Source: Turnera subulata (taxonomy: Eukaryota > Streptophyta > Magnoliopsida > Malpighiales > Passifloraceae). From it: a DNA stretch of 64,000 bases. The DNA lies in NCBI GenBank assembly GCA_028386065.3, contig JAKUCV010007763.1, forward strand, positions 75,196-139,195. Direction: 5' to 3'. Of the stretch, positions 23,076 to 33,337 are shown piece by piece. The notes beneath the pieces were generated by a model that saw only the letters and a program-made list of their open reading frames with translations, did not search any database and had not been told where the DNA came from. Positions within the stretch are counted from its first letter, which is position 1. Every line of letters starts with the position of its first letter. The position numbers were made by a program, and so were the translations under genes.

Positions 23076-23759
23076 TCTTATGCGCCACAGTGCACTAATC
23101 GGTATGTCTTGACCCAATTTTTTTGTTTTTCTTTTTTTTTTGTGTTTTTTTGAAATGTTTTTTCTGATTATTTTGTAATTTTCTTTTTTTTTTATTTTTA
23201 TCTTTTTAATAAATTATGAAAAAGTGAAAAAATCTTATGGTGCTAGAAAGTGAAAGAAAATCCTAAAAAATAATCCTAAAAATTGTCTCTTCTAATTTAG
23301 CCTAAGGTGAATTATGAACTTGCCATCGGAACCTAAGGGTATGTGCTAAATGTATATGAATGCATGAAAACAATTAAAATCCAACAAAGCACTCAAGCAA
23401 ATCATCACACACATTACGCAGAAAAGTAAATGTTTGAGTTTAAGAAAAGCTTCTCTGGTTAATTTGATGAAGAATTCTACTTGACCCTTCCTGATTATGG
23501 TTGATCTCTCCTCGAAAAAATCCTTCTTTCTTGCAATCTACATAGACTCAAAAACAAAAAAAAAATATTAAAAATAAAAGACTCAAAACACTAAACTACC
23601 TTAAATTATAGGTTCCCTCCCACACAGCGCTTCTTTACTGTCTTCTTAGCTGGACTGGATGGATGGGCAATTATGGTGGATCATGAAGCTTTTCGGTGAG
23701 TCGCCTCCCATGAAAATCGCCTTGATTGTGGACATGATCAAGTTTCTCTCGTATTTTGG

Positions 23760-25283
23760 AATGTATCACATGCGGAATAGATAATCAACGAACTCGGCAA
23801 ACCAAGGAGGTTTCTTTGTAGAAATCGCATTCACCATGGCGAGGTAATCGTACGGGAGTGCGTCATTGATCGGCTTCTCCTCTTCATGCTTCTCGTCTTT
23901 CTCCAATTACAATCTTGATAAATGATCAACAACTAAGTTCCCCGTTCCTTTCTTCTCCTTGATCTCTTGGTCGAATTCTTGCAACATAAGAATCCATCGA
24001 AGAAGTCGCGGTTTCGCATTTTTCTTCTGGACTACAATGCAACATGGTCCGTGTGAACAATCACCGTGGAACCCAAAAGGTAACTCCTAAATTTTTCAAT
24101 TGAGAATACAATTGTTAATAACTCCTTCTCCGTAGTTGCATAATTAACTTGAGCATCATCTAGAGTCTTGCTTGCATAATAAATGGCGTGCATCTTCCCA
24201 TCCCGGCGTTGTCCTAATACTGCGCCTACAGCATAGTCGCTTGCATCACACATTATCTCGAACGGAAGTGAATAATCAAGGGGTTGAATGATGGGTGCCG
24301 AAATCAGCTCCTTCTTGAGCTTGTCAATTGCTTCCAAACAGTGTTCATCAAAGATAAAAGGCACATCTTTATTCAAGAGAATGGTAAGAGGTTTGGCTAC
24401 CTTTGAGAAATCCTTAATGAATCTTCTATAAAATCCGGCATGTCTAAGAAAACTGCGAATCGCCTTGACTGAATTCGGTGGAGGTAAGGTCTCTTTCACA
24501 TCTGTCTTGGCTTTGTCTACTTCAATCCCATGTTCGGAAACTAAATGTCCAAGAAAATTCCTTCTTGTACCATAAAATGGCATTTTTCCCAATTAAGCAC
24601 CAAGTTAGTCTCCTCACATCTTGCAAGTACCTTTGATAGGTTACAAAAACAATCCTCAAATGTCTTTCCGTAGACGAAAAAGTCATCCATGAAAACCTCC
24701 ATAATCTTCTCTATGTAGTCAGAGAAAATCGCCATCATGCATCTCTGAAAAGTGGCTGGTGCATTGCACAGCCCAAAAGGCATCCGTCGATAAGCAAAAG
24801 TTCCATACGGACAAGTGAATGTCATCTTCTCTTGATCATTCGGGTGAATAAGTATCTATAAGAATTTCAAATATTCGTCCAAATAGCAATAATAAGAATG
24901 CTTAGCCAGTATCTCAAGCATTTGATCAATAAACGGGGCAGTGGAAAGTGATCCTTGCGCGTGGCACTGTTCAGCTTCCTGTAATCAGTACACATTCTCC
25001 ATCCTGTAATAGTCCCCGTAGGAATCAACTCGTCATCCTTGTTCTTGACCACTGTCATTCCTCCTTTCTTCAGTACCACGTGAACTGGGGCTACCCATTC
25101 ACTGTCAGAAATAGGATAAATAATTCCTACATCAAGAAGCTTAAGAATCTCCTTTTTCACAACTTCCTTCATATTCTCATTAAGCCTCCTTTGACTTTCA
25201 ATGCTCGGTTTGCTGCTTTCCTCAAGAAAAATCAGATGCATGCAGAATCTAGGACTAATTCCTTTCAAGTCCTAATTGATTGA
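23760..25283 (-). pseudogene. Athila-type reverse transcriptase-RNase H remnant
   Basis: RT blocks in order: KEILKLLDVGIIYPISDSEW, VVLKKGGMTVVKNKDDELI, GWRMCTDYRKLNSATRKDHF, YGTFAYRRMPFGLCNAPATF, the catalytic motif EVFMDDF, then RSFLRHAGFYRRFIKDFSKV. RNase H-like blocks follow: LPFEIMCDASDYAVGAVLGQ, ASKTLDDAQVNYATTEKELL and VIVHTDHVAL. The trailing frame continues to about 23760 (KPRLLRWILMLQEFD-like). A frameshift plus stop near 24830-24905 and another frame change near 24565 disrupt it. Integrase is absent; the sequence passes straight to the GC-rich array. Non-functional. Confidence 0.9.
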
Positions 25284-25904
25284 TTAAACATTGATTTCCC
25301 ATTTTAAGCTAAAATCATACCAAAACCACTCTTACTACTGAGGAATGGTTTAACTCTGATTTTCCACGAAAATTAGGGTTAAATTTTTCTGCAAACAAGG
25401 TGTTAATGGGCTGTGCAACTCTGGAAAAAGTCCATATTTCATTAATTTGGACCCTTACATTTATCTTTAACCCAAGAATAAATCATCTCAATATAATTGG
25501 GTTTAAAGAATAAACAAACAAACCCAAGCTAATGAATTAAAATGCATAGTTAGCAATTTAATCCTTGTTAATATGTTTTTATCCTATGATTAAATCATCT
25601 TATTAATCCTAGGGCCTAAGCACGTAAAGGCCTCAACTACTATAATGCATGAATTCTACTAAAATAAACTTCATCCGCACTTCAACCCAAGACTAACTTA
25701 TCTTGCTAATCTTATGGTTCAAACATGTCTAAATCCTAGTTTAATAGAATTTTTATGGGTGAAATTTGGGTGTTCACAGATGCTCCTCGTTGGTGAGTCC
25801 TTAAAACTAAGGACGAAGCAATGCAAGAAAGAACAACCAAATTTGGATAATGGATATGAGTATTGTGGACCAAAGGCTGGAGCATCACTTGCTCCACCTC
25901 GAGA
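25284..25904. other. Unassigned segment upstream of the Athila pol remnant
   Basis: Similarity to pol stops near 25283. The following ~600 bp is AT-rich, with TAATCATCTTATTAATCC-like words and no coding motif. It may be LTR or leader sequence of another element. Confidence 0.35.
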
Positions 25905-26144
25905 ATCGTCTTATCCCGAGGTTTGTGATAGAATCATCTCTTCTATCAGGGTCTTGGGACTCATCTCATCCCAAGGGTTACCGGGAATCATCTCATCTCG
26001 GGGTCTTGGGACCCGTCAGGTCCCAAGGGCTACCGGGAATCATCTTATCTCGAAGGCCTATCTCATCTTCGTCATCTCAGTGCTCCTTCACATCGGGACA
26101 TCGTCCCTTGGATATCTATCCCTCAACGTCTTCATCAACTCTAT
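25905..26144. repeat. Decayed repeat with CTTGGGAC/GTCCCAAG words
   Basis: GGGAATCATCTCATCTCGGG and GTCTTGGGACTCATCTCATC recur with variants. CTTGGGACCCGTCAGGTCCC can fold on itself. It precedes the 46-bp array. Confidence 0.55.
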
Positions 26145-26540
26145 CTTAGGGGCATCTGCCCCTGGCAACTCTCATTGGTTCTACTTCTATCTTAAGGGTA
26201 TCTCCCCCTGGCAACTCTCATCAGCTCTACTTCTGTCTTAGGGGCATCTGCCCCTGGCAACTCTCATCGGCTCTACTTTAGTCTTGGGGGTATCTGCCCC
26301 TGGCAACTCTTATCGGCTCTACTTCTATCTTAGGGGTGTCTCCCCCTGGCAACTCTCATCAGCTCTACTTCTGTCTTAGGGGCATCTGCCCCTGGCAACT
26401 CTCATCAGCTCTACTTCTGTCATAAGGGTATCTGCCTCTGGCAAATCTTATCGGCTCTACTTCTATCTTAGGGGTATCTGCCCCTGGCAACTCTCATGGA
26501 TTCTACTTCTATCTTAGGGGTATCTGCCCCTAGCAACCTC
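26145..26540. repeat. 46-bp minisatellite, about 9 copies, with a palindromic core
   Basis: Unit: CTTAGGGGCATCTGCCCCTG followed by GCAACTCTCATCAGCTCTAC and TTCTGT. Each unit contains GGGGCA-TC-TGCCCC (or a close variant), a near-perfect inverted repeat with a 2-base loop. Copies differ by a few substitutions. Confidence 0.9.
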
Positions 26541-26867
26541 AGGTCTCAACTAGTCTAGGTCAAGTGTGTTTATAGATCCCTTGGTTCTTCTTTTACTCAG
26601 AGAGCCTCAGCTCAAAATAATCATTCGAAGAATAGGCTTATCAGGTTTTCAAAAGATTTATCGTTCCAAAGCAAAGCATACGTCTAACACATCGTAGGCA
26701 TAACATAGCACATATCATTGCAAATTCAAGCAAAAGATCATAAAAAGCCCCTAGATGTACATGTTTTCCTCCCCTCTCTTTTATATCTTCTTTTTTCCTC
26801 TTCTTTTCTCCTCCCTCTTAATTTTTCCAGATTTTTTCTCGGAATTTTTCTTCGGATGAACAGTGCC

Positions 26868-26966
26868 GGCCGGGCGGTCATAGGGAGGAATGACCGCCAC
26901 CTCTTGGCGGTCTTCTCTGGATGACCGCCAGACGTGGCGGTATTCTCGTCATGACCGCCCGCGCCG
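26868..26966. repeat. Second cluster of GGCGGTCAT / ATGACCGCC inverted repeats
   Basis: GGCGGTCAT, AATGACCGCC, TTGGCGGTCTT, GATGACCGCC, GTGGCGGTAT and ATGACCGCC follow one another in alternating orientation. It lies about 95 bp upstream of the TATA box of the antisense ORF, paralleling 15655-15757. Confidence 0.8.
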
Positions 26967-27060
26967 ACGATCGTAGCTCCTGGGCCTCTCTTTTTTTTTT
27001 CTTTTTGGTTTTTGGGTTTGGGCTTTAGGGTTTTCACGGGTTCTTCCATCCTTCAAACAC

Positions 27061-27070
27061 TATAAATAAA
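27061..27070 (+). promoter_or_regulatory. TATA box of the antisense PMD-like gene
   Basis: ACACTATAAATAAAACTC lies about 75 bp upstream of the ATG at 27136, on the strand opposite to the surrounding gag. Spacing fits a plant core promoter. Confidence 0.6.
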
Positions 27071-27135
27071 ACTCTAAGGTACCTAAAGGCTCTCACAATC
27101 CATCATAATCCTCTTAACACATATCTAGAACAGCC

Positions 27136-28018
27136 ATGAGTGAGAATTTTCATGCCACGGTGCTTCAATGGATGACAAGTGTCCCTCGCGTAAGCCATCT
27201 GAGCTTTGTGGGGCTGGGACTCTCTACATTGTTCCAACTTCGTGGTGTGGCGGTGGAAGAGAACTTGATCCGCGCTGCTGCGAAGTTCTGGGACAAGAGT
27301 CGTCGCGTTTTCCGCTTTGGTTGAGACATGATGGAGCTTTGTCCTTTCGTTGATGAGTTCAACACGCTCGTGGGTGCAAAATTCATAAACGAAGTTGCCA
27401 TGGTTTCCCTCGCCAAACCCGTTCTGAAAGAGGTTAGCAAATTTCTTTTCTTGGCTGACGGGCAAATTGGCTTTCTGCTGGATCAGAAAAATTGTCTGGA
27501 TTTATCAAAAATCATTGACCAGTATTTTCTTGGTGGTCCAGAATATCACCCGGGGGAGTATGAGGCCGAATGGAAGGAGAAACGAAATCATGCCCTTGCC
27601 CTTGTAATGACGCATGAATTTCTCTTAGTAGGCTCCCCCCGTGTTTGTCCTCTCCGGGTTGGCGCTTTGGTGGAAGCTTTTCGACCAAAAGAGCCTAACT
27701 CCAGTGATTTTAGGTGAAACTCTCCACTGCTTAGACAAACTGGCGAACGACCCCTTGGCTTCTATGTCCGATCCTCCCCTCTTGCTTCAGGTATACATTC
27801 TCCAACCCTGCTTTTCTAACTATCATTATCGTCATGCTGATTCTTCATACTTTTTTCAGATGTGGCTGTAAGGGGATGTGGCCGATGTTGAGAGATCCTT
27901 GCGTCTTGCAAGAGAAGAGTTCTTGGAAGAATCAATGCCCCCAGAATTCGAGTCATCCAGCCATCTCACCGAGAAGACCAATGGCGACTTGAGCCATAAA
28001 CAGCGCAAGAAAAACTGA
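27136..28018 (+). pseudogene. Antisense PMD/DUF7745-like ORF of a Tat-type element
   Basis: Starts MSENFHATVLQWM, then LIRAAAKFWDKSRRVFRFG, and after an in-frame TGA (27322-27324) CPFVDEFNTLVGAKF, FLLDQKNCLDLSKIIDQYFL and WKEKRNHALALVMTHEFLL. The segment FWD...V-FRF...CPFVDEF matches the start of PMD/DUF7745 proteins (W-D-x-x-x-H-x-F-x-F...E-x-x-P-x-x-x-E-F). A frame change near 27635 leads to LALWWKLFDQKSLTPVILGE and PPLLLQ, which a GT-AG intron (27791-27859, 69 bp) joins to MWL. It runs antisense to the gag-protease at 28632-30806. Tat-lineage elements are known to carry such antisense ORFs. At least two lesions make it dead; expression is unproven. Confidence 0.6.
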
Positions 28019-28631
28019 ACCTTATTTCAACAAATATCTTTTTACACTTATGATGCATGCGAATAAACGAGTGAACAAACTCCTTTTATCTTTTGCTAAT
28101 CTTTGGATCATTAATGATAATAATGGAACCGAATCCTTGTTTGGCGTCCTACGTACTCATGACCTTTTTTTTTTTCTTTTTTTTTTTTCTCTTTTTCTTT
28201 TTTTTTTCTCTTTTTTTTTATTAAGCTCATGAGATCAGGCTCACGTAGTTCTCTTATGTTTGCTAGCCCTCAAATCCCCTTTCTTTTCCAGGTCCATTGT
28301 CTTATCTCTTCGGATAGGGTCTTCGGCCTCTAAGATGGCTTGATAAAAACTCCAGAGACTTCTATTTGATTGAGGCTTTGATTATTTGGAAACTTTCTCA
28401 ACATTATTGTTGTTCTCATTAATGTTTCATCTTTAGATTAGCTTCCAGAGATTACGGGGAGTTTGCTCAACACATCGTATTTACATGAACCATGTATGCA
28501 AAAAGACACCATTGAAATAAAAGAAAGAGTGCCCTCTTTTATTGAAATGGAGAATAACATAACATAAACTTGCCCAATGGCTCATTATAAACTCTTAACT
28601 AAGCACTCTGCATGGGTCAACACACAAGTCT
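28019..28631. other. Non-coding gap between antisense ORF and gag-protease
   Basis: It contains a ~65-base, almost pure T/C tract (28158-28222) and no recognisable RT, RNase H or integrase. Pol has been lost between the protease region and the antisense ORF. Confidence 0.55.
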
Positions 28632-30806
28632 TCAAGCAGTCCCGCCTTTCCCAAAGAGAATCCTATAACCAAAGTCCTCGTCCTTGTCTATCGTCCTTCT
28701 CTTTTCTTCTACTTTCTCCCTTACTTCCTCAGGGTAACAATCAAAGAATAGCTCAAATCCCGGCTTCCTAGTCTTTGTGATGCTACATATCCAAGGTTCA
28801 GGGAATCCGCAAAAGGGGAAATCCTCTTCTTCCTTCACAAAATATCCATTTAATGTTTTGAAGTATGGGGTCATGGGAAAGTCCCATTCCTGTTTGTTCT
28901 TGCGAGCTACTGCCTTAGCTCGGTTTTTCTCCTTTTGTTTTTCTAGCTCCTCCGGAGTTGGAACATATCCCAAACTAAAAGGAGGCACAGTACTCAAAAT
29001 TTGAGGAACCTCTAGCATCCCCTGCTGCCTTCTCCCTATCCCCATGATTGGAAAATACTTCATCTTTTCCATGATACTCATAATCGACGGATTGCCGAAC
29101 GTGTCATAGTAAGGAGGTCTCACAGTGAGCTTATCCACCGTTATGGTACTGATAGATTCAAAGACATAGCCGGATAAGGAGACCTTTTCTTCTTCGATCC
29201 CGCATATTGGTTTGATATGCTTTTCAGCCATTTCTCCCTTAACGGTAACTATTCCTCCTTGATGCTGGAATCGCAACATCTGATGCAAGGTAGAGGCTAT
29301 AGCTCGGGCTTGGTGCAACCATGGTCTTCCGAGAAGTAAGTTGAAACTTGATGCGATATCGAGCACTTGGAACACTACCGAGAAAGGTGTGGGCCCAATG
29401 GTAACTTCCAGTTTTATCATACCCAACACTTCCCTTCTAGCATTGTCATATGCTTTGACCATAGTTCGGGAGGGCAGGAAATCCGCAACTCCGAATCCTA
29501 AGGAACTTGCAGTCTTTAGTGGACAGACATTCAGGGCGGATCCATTATCTATCAATACCAAGGGTATCTGATTTTCCTTGGCTTGAACGGTTATGTATAG
29601 GGCATCGATATGGGCTTCCTTACCCGAGTGAAGGTCCTTGTCCGAAAAGGATATTTGATTATCGACTTCTACTGAAGCTATCATATTGGCTAATGCATCA
29701 GGTGCGGTGTTAATGGGAACATAAGCCATGCTTAAGGTTTGAAGCACCTTTTCTCGATGTGGGCGAGATGACATTAGCAAACCCCAAATTGAAATATTAG
29801 CCTGAGTCTTCTTCAATTGTTTTATCACCATGTCTTCTTCAGCATCCGTTGTTTCTTCCGATTCATCTAGGCGAAGGGGAGCCCTCCTCGCCACCCTTCC
29901 TAATCTAGTGATGGTATCAATTTCTTCATCAGAGTCTACGTATTCACTCAGATCGAGCACACAACATGTTAGTCCAGGCCCAGACTTGACCTCCATCATA
30001 TCGATCTCTTCGAGTAAGGGAAGGGGATTTGACTTGGTATTCGGCCTTTTGGGCAAAATTATTTCATTTCTCTCTATTAAATCTTGGATCTCATGCCGGA
30101 GTCGGGCGCAATTGTTTGTGGTATGCCCAGCCGTTTGATGGAATCTGCAAAATTTATTAGGGTCCCCTCCAAAGGGAAGACCAGGTCTCGGTTCCAGAGG
30201 TTGCAATAAATTCTTTTCCATACATTTCTACAGCATTTTTCCTAAAGACATAGGAAGAGGAGTAAACTCCCTAGGCTTCGACCCAACCTGTAGTGGTGCC
30301 TGAACAACGACATGATTTACTCCGACGTGCTTCTTTCCTTGGGGTATAAAACTCCTTTTAGAGGTGTCCGTAGGAACCCGGATCTTTCCTGAACTGATGA
30401 CATCTTCCAACTGTGTTCCTGCCCCAATGAGCGCTTTAAAATTGGCGTAATAATTGCCAACCATGCGGTCGTAGTAAATCGGTTGTAGGTTCTTGATGAC
30501 CATATGCACTTGATCTTCTTCGGTGGGTCTTTCTACCATCAAGGATGCCTTATTACGCCATCTTGAGATATATGCGGAAAACGTCTCTTGAGCCTCTTGC
30601 TTAGTTGTCTCAAGATCCCTTTTAGTCATATGCACCTCAGTATTATAGTTGTACTACTTCAGGAATTCTCTGCAGAGGTCCTCCCATTTGCTCATCTTGC
30701 TCTCATTCATGGTCATAAACCACCTCAAAGCTCCCCTAGAAAAAATTTTTTGGAATAATTGGGTCATTAATTCAGGCCTGATCCCCATAGGTTGTAGCAT
30801 CCTCAC
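28632..30806 (-). pseudogene. Tat/Ogre-type gag-protease
   Basis: Reading from 30806 down: RMLQPMGIRPELMTQLF, ALRWFMTM, TFSAYISRWRNKASLMVERP and PIYYDRMVGNYYANFKALI (capsid region). A zinc-knuckle-like FCRFHQTAGHTTNNCARLRH follows. The aspartic protease core is LVLIDNGSALNVCPLKTASS (D-N-G active site) and ASSFNLLLGRPWLHQ. Blocks such as AYDNARREVLG are diagnostic of Ogre/Tat elements, where D-N-G-S-A-L-N-V is the norm. Two in-frame TAG codons (about 30648-30650 and 30225-30227) interrupt gag; the 529-codon protease part is open. The 5' end is cut by the Athila-like LTR at 30807. No pol follows. Confidence 0.88.
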
Positions 30807-32648
30807 TGATAACATCTAAATGATAGTGTTTTTATGATGGTTTTGAATGGTTTTTACTATGTATTCTTGGTCGATTATGTGTATAATCTTTATATTATTG
30901 TGTGTTTTCATGCATTGTGTCAATTAGTACTTCAGTTTTTCTGATTAAGTGTTTTTATCAGGAATTTATGGTTTTTATTGAAGAATGGAAGCTTTTTAGC
31001 CAAGTTTAGAAACCAGGCCCAATTTAGGAAACTTTCTGCAGTGAGCACAGCTGACTATGTTGAAGATTTCAGGAGTTCTAAGCATCAAAATTAAGTGAGA
31101 CCAATTGGAGATGAAACTAAACTTCCAGTGATTTCTATGGATTAAATTTCATAATTTTTGGACAAGTCTACATGGAGCAGTAATTATTTTAATCCAGCAG
31201 GATGTAGATCTTTCTGTGCCGACCCAGGCCCAGTTTTTTGGCGATATCTTGAGCTACAAAAGTCCAATTGAAGAGTTCTTTTAATGTAAAGAAAGCAGAG
31301 AGAATTATCTAGAACTTTGTAGAAGAGCCTAATTCCCAGTTCGGAAGTCTTCTAGGAGTTAAGTGGCGTGCAAATTTCGGGTCAGAAAACAGGCAAAAGT
31401 CCAACTTGGAGTGCAAGTCAAGGAATTCAATTTCCATTCAAAGAAGGAGAGCCCCACCGACTTCCAGCAGCTAAAGACAGTATAAAAAGACCCCCTAGGT
31501 CGACATATTAAGGAGGCAAAAGTCAGATGGCGAAGCTCTGCCGAATTGGTTAGTTATTAGGTCACACACACTAGTAGGGTTAGGGTTTTCACTCTTTTAG
31601 ATCCTCTAGGTGGTGCCGAATTTCTTATCCAAATTCAAAGGTTATTCCCCACAACAATTCAACGTTTTTCCAGTAAGATTTGAAGGTTTAGAGTCACAGA
31701 ATCACTAGTCCAATTGTAGCAGAAGTCGTCACAAGAGGAGCACAAGTCGACGCCATCATCACCAACACAAATCGGCTACCCGACTTCACTACTCTCTCTT
31801 TTATTCGATTTTCTTTCTGTTTATTTGTTTACTTGATGAATTCTTGTGAGATTTTGATGATTTGTTATTTTATTATGATGAACTAATTCTCTAATCTAGG
31901 ATTAGGGATGTAGCCAATTACTTCCATGGTTTTATTATATATGTGTTGATGTTTATTCAATTGATTGTGTTGATTGTTCAATCTATGTGTGCCGAATTTT
32001 ATATCTACTTTGGATTGATTCTTATTGATTGCAACATGCGAGAGCTACGTGATTTATATGATGATACCTAGAAGAACATAGATTGATTGATGCTAAAATA
32101 TGCGAGAGCTGATAGTTTCTTAGCGCTTTATTGATTGTTTTGTGCTTAATGAGTTTAGTATTGATGCTAGGCTATGCGAGAGCTAGGTAGTAATCTTTGC
32201 TGAATATTTGATTCAACAAGCGAGAGCTGACAATTAAGATATTAGAAACAATTTCCCACAATCACGCATCAACATAGATATCGATTCCATGCATAATAAA
32301 CCTAGATAGTAGTAGTGTGAACCCCAATTTCCTAGATTGCTTTAGATATTGATAGAACTTCAATTTAGATTAAGTCTGAGATTTTATTTCTTTTTCTTCT
32401 AGCCTAGTCGACATCACCCTGCACCATCTTTTATTTGATTTGCCTAGATAATCGTAAGTTGTGACATTAGGTAGTACATATTTCCCTTGTTCCGTGGATC
32501 GACCTTGATTAGACTACTATACTACATAGTACACTGTGCGCTTGCAGTTAACAATCGTTGCGTTTACTCGTGAGTTATTTGTGTGTCGTGTTGTGAATTG
32601 ATCAAGAATTATAAATTTGAAAAATTTACATGTAAATAAAACGCATCA
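30807..32648 (+). repeat. 5' LTR of Athila-like copy 2
   Basis: 1842 bp, from TGATAACATCTAAATG to AAAACGCATCA. Collinear with the reverse complement of 17293-19230 but without the SINE. It contains four TGCGAGAGCT or AGCGAGAGCT words (about 32037, 32101, 32175 and 32220). Confidence 0.88.
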
Positions 32649-32656
32649 AGCTTTTT

Positions 32657-32672
32657 TGGCGCCGTTGCCGGG
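32657..32672 (+). other. Primer-binding site, tRNA-Asp type
   Basis: TGGCGCCGTTGCCGGG begins 8 bases after the LTR. It complements the 3' end of plant tRNA-Asp (CCCCGGCAACGGCGCCA), the known primer of Athila and Tat elements. It fixes the orientation and LTR end. Confidence 0.9.
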
Positions 32673-32699
32673 TAACAGATGGTTTTAAAAATAGACATA

Positions 32700-32950
32700 C
32701 CGATTAGTGCACCGTGGCGCACAAGGAGGACAATTAGCGCGCCCACGGGCTAGGACAGGCACACCCGAGCACACCCGGACGCACCAATCAGCACACCAGC
32801 AGGCGCACCCGCTAGCGCGCGCAACCAGCGCACCCGAGGCCCAGGCGCACCAATTGGCACGTCAGGCGTGCCAACAGCACGCCATAGCGCGCCCAGCAGC
32901 ACCAATTGCGCGCACCGACCCGAGAGCAAGGAGGACATGCACCGACTTGG
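32700..32950 (+). repeat. GC-rich degenerate array, copy 2
   Basis: GGCGCACC, GCGCGC and GGCGTGCC words at irregular spacing, matching 22755-23075 in reverse orientation. Non-coding in my reading. Confidence 0.7.
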
Positions 32951-33194
32951 ATTTTTGGACCGGCACCCCTTTGCGATTTTTTTTAGTTAGTTCTACACCC
33001 ACCAAAAATATATAGGTTAGTATTCCTTTAGTTTTTAGGATTAGGATTTAGTTTTTATTTAGGGATTTTCTAATCCTTGGAGAAATAGGATTCCTAGTAC
33101 ACACCCAATTTGAATACTAGTTTGAGGAGGATTCCTAGTACCCATAGGACTAGAAGTCGGCACCAACACCCCTTTTTCCACCACCTCTAGAGCC

Positions 33195-33202
33195 TATAAA
33201 TA
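33195..33202 (+). promoter_or_regulatory. Internal TATA box of the accessory ORF, copy 2
   Basis: CTCTAGAGCCTATAAATACA lies about 140 bp upstream of the ATG at 33338. It is conserved with copy 1 (22503-22510). Confidence 0.6.
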
Positions 33203-33337
33203 CACACCCATACCCCCATATTTTTCCGCATCAAAACATTCAAGCTCTAGACATCCATACCCTAGTGCCGATTTTACTTCCGTAGCATCTTTTAGAATTT
33301 TCTTTTCATCTCCTACCCTTTTTAGCCCTAGTTCAAG

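Larger units (their letters stand above)
17293..25283 (-). mobile_element. Athila-like Ty3/gypsy element, copy 1 (5'-truncated)
   Basis: In minus-strand order: RT-RNase H remnant (25283-23760), GC-rich array (23075-22755), an internal TATA and a 378-codon accessory ORF (22266-21130), an AT-rich 3' leader, a polypurine tract AAGTTTGAGGAGATT at 19231-19245 and a 3' LTR (19230-17293). Gag, protease, integrase and the 5' LTR are missing. The pol sequence type and the accessory ORF mark it as Athila-group. The related copy at 30807-35860 lies in the opposite orientation. Confidence 0.8.

Noticed and set aside
26145..26540. Regular repeat array that might be taken for CRISPR
   Set aside because: Units are contiguous with no unique spacers, the context is a plant retrotransposon, and no Cas genes exist.
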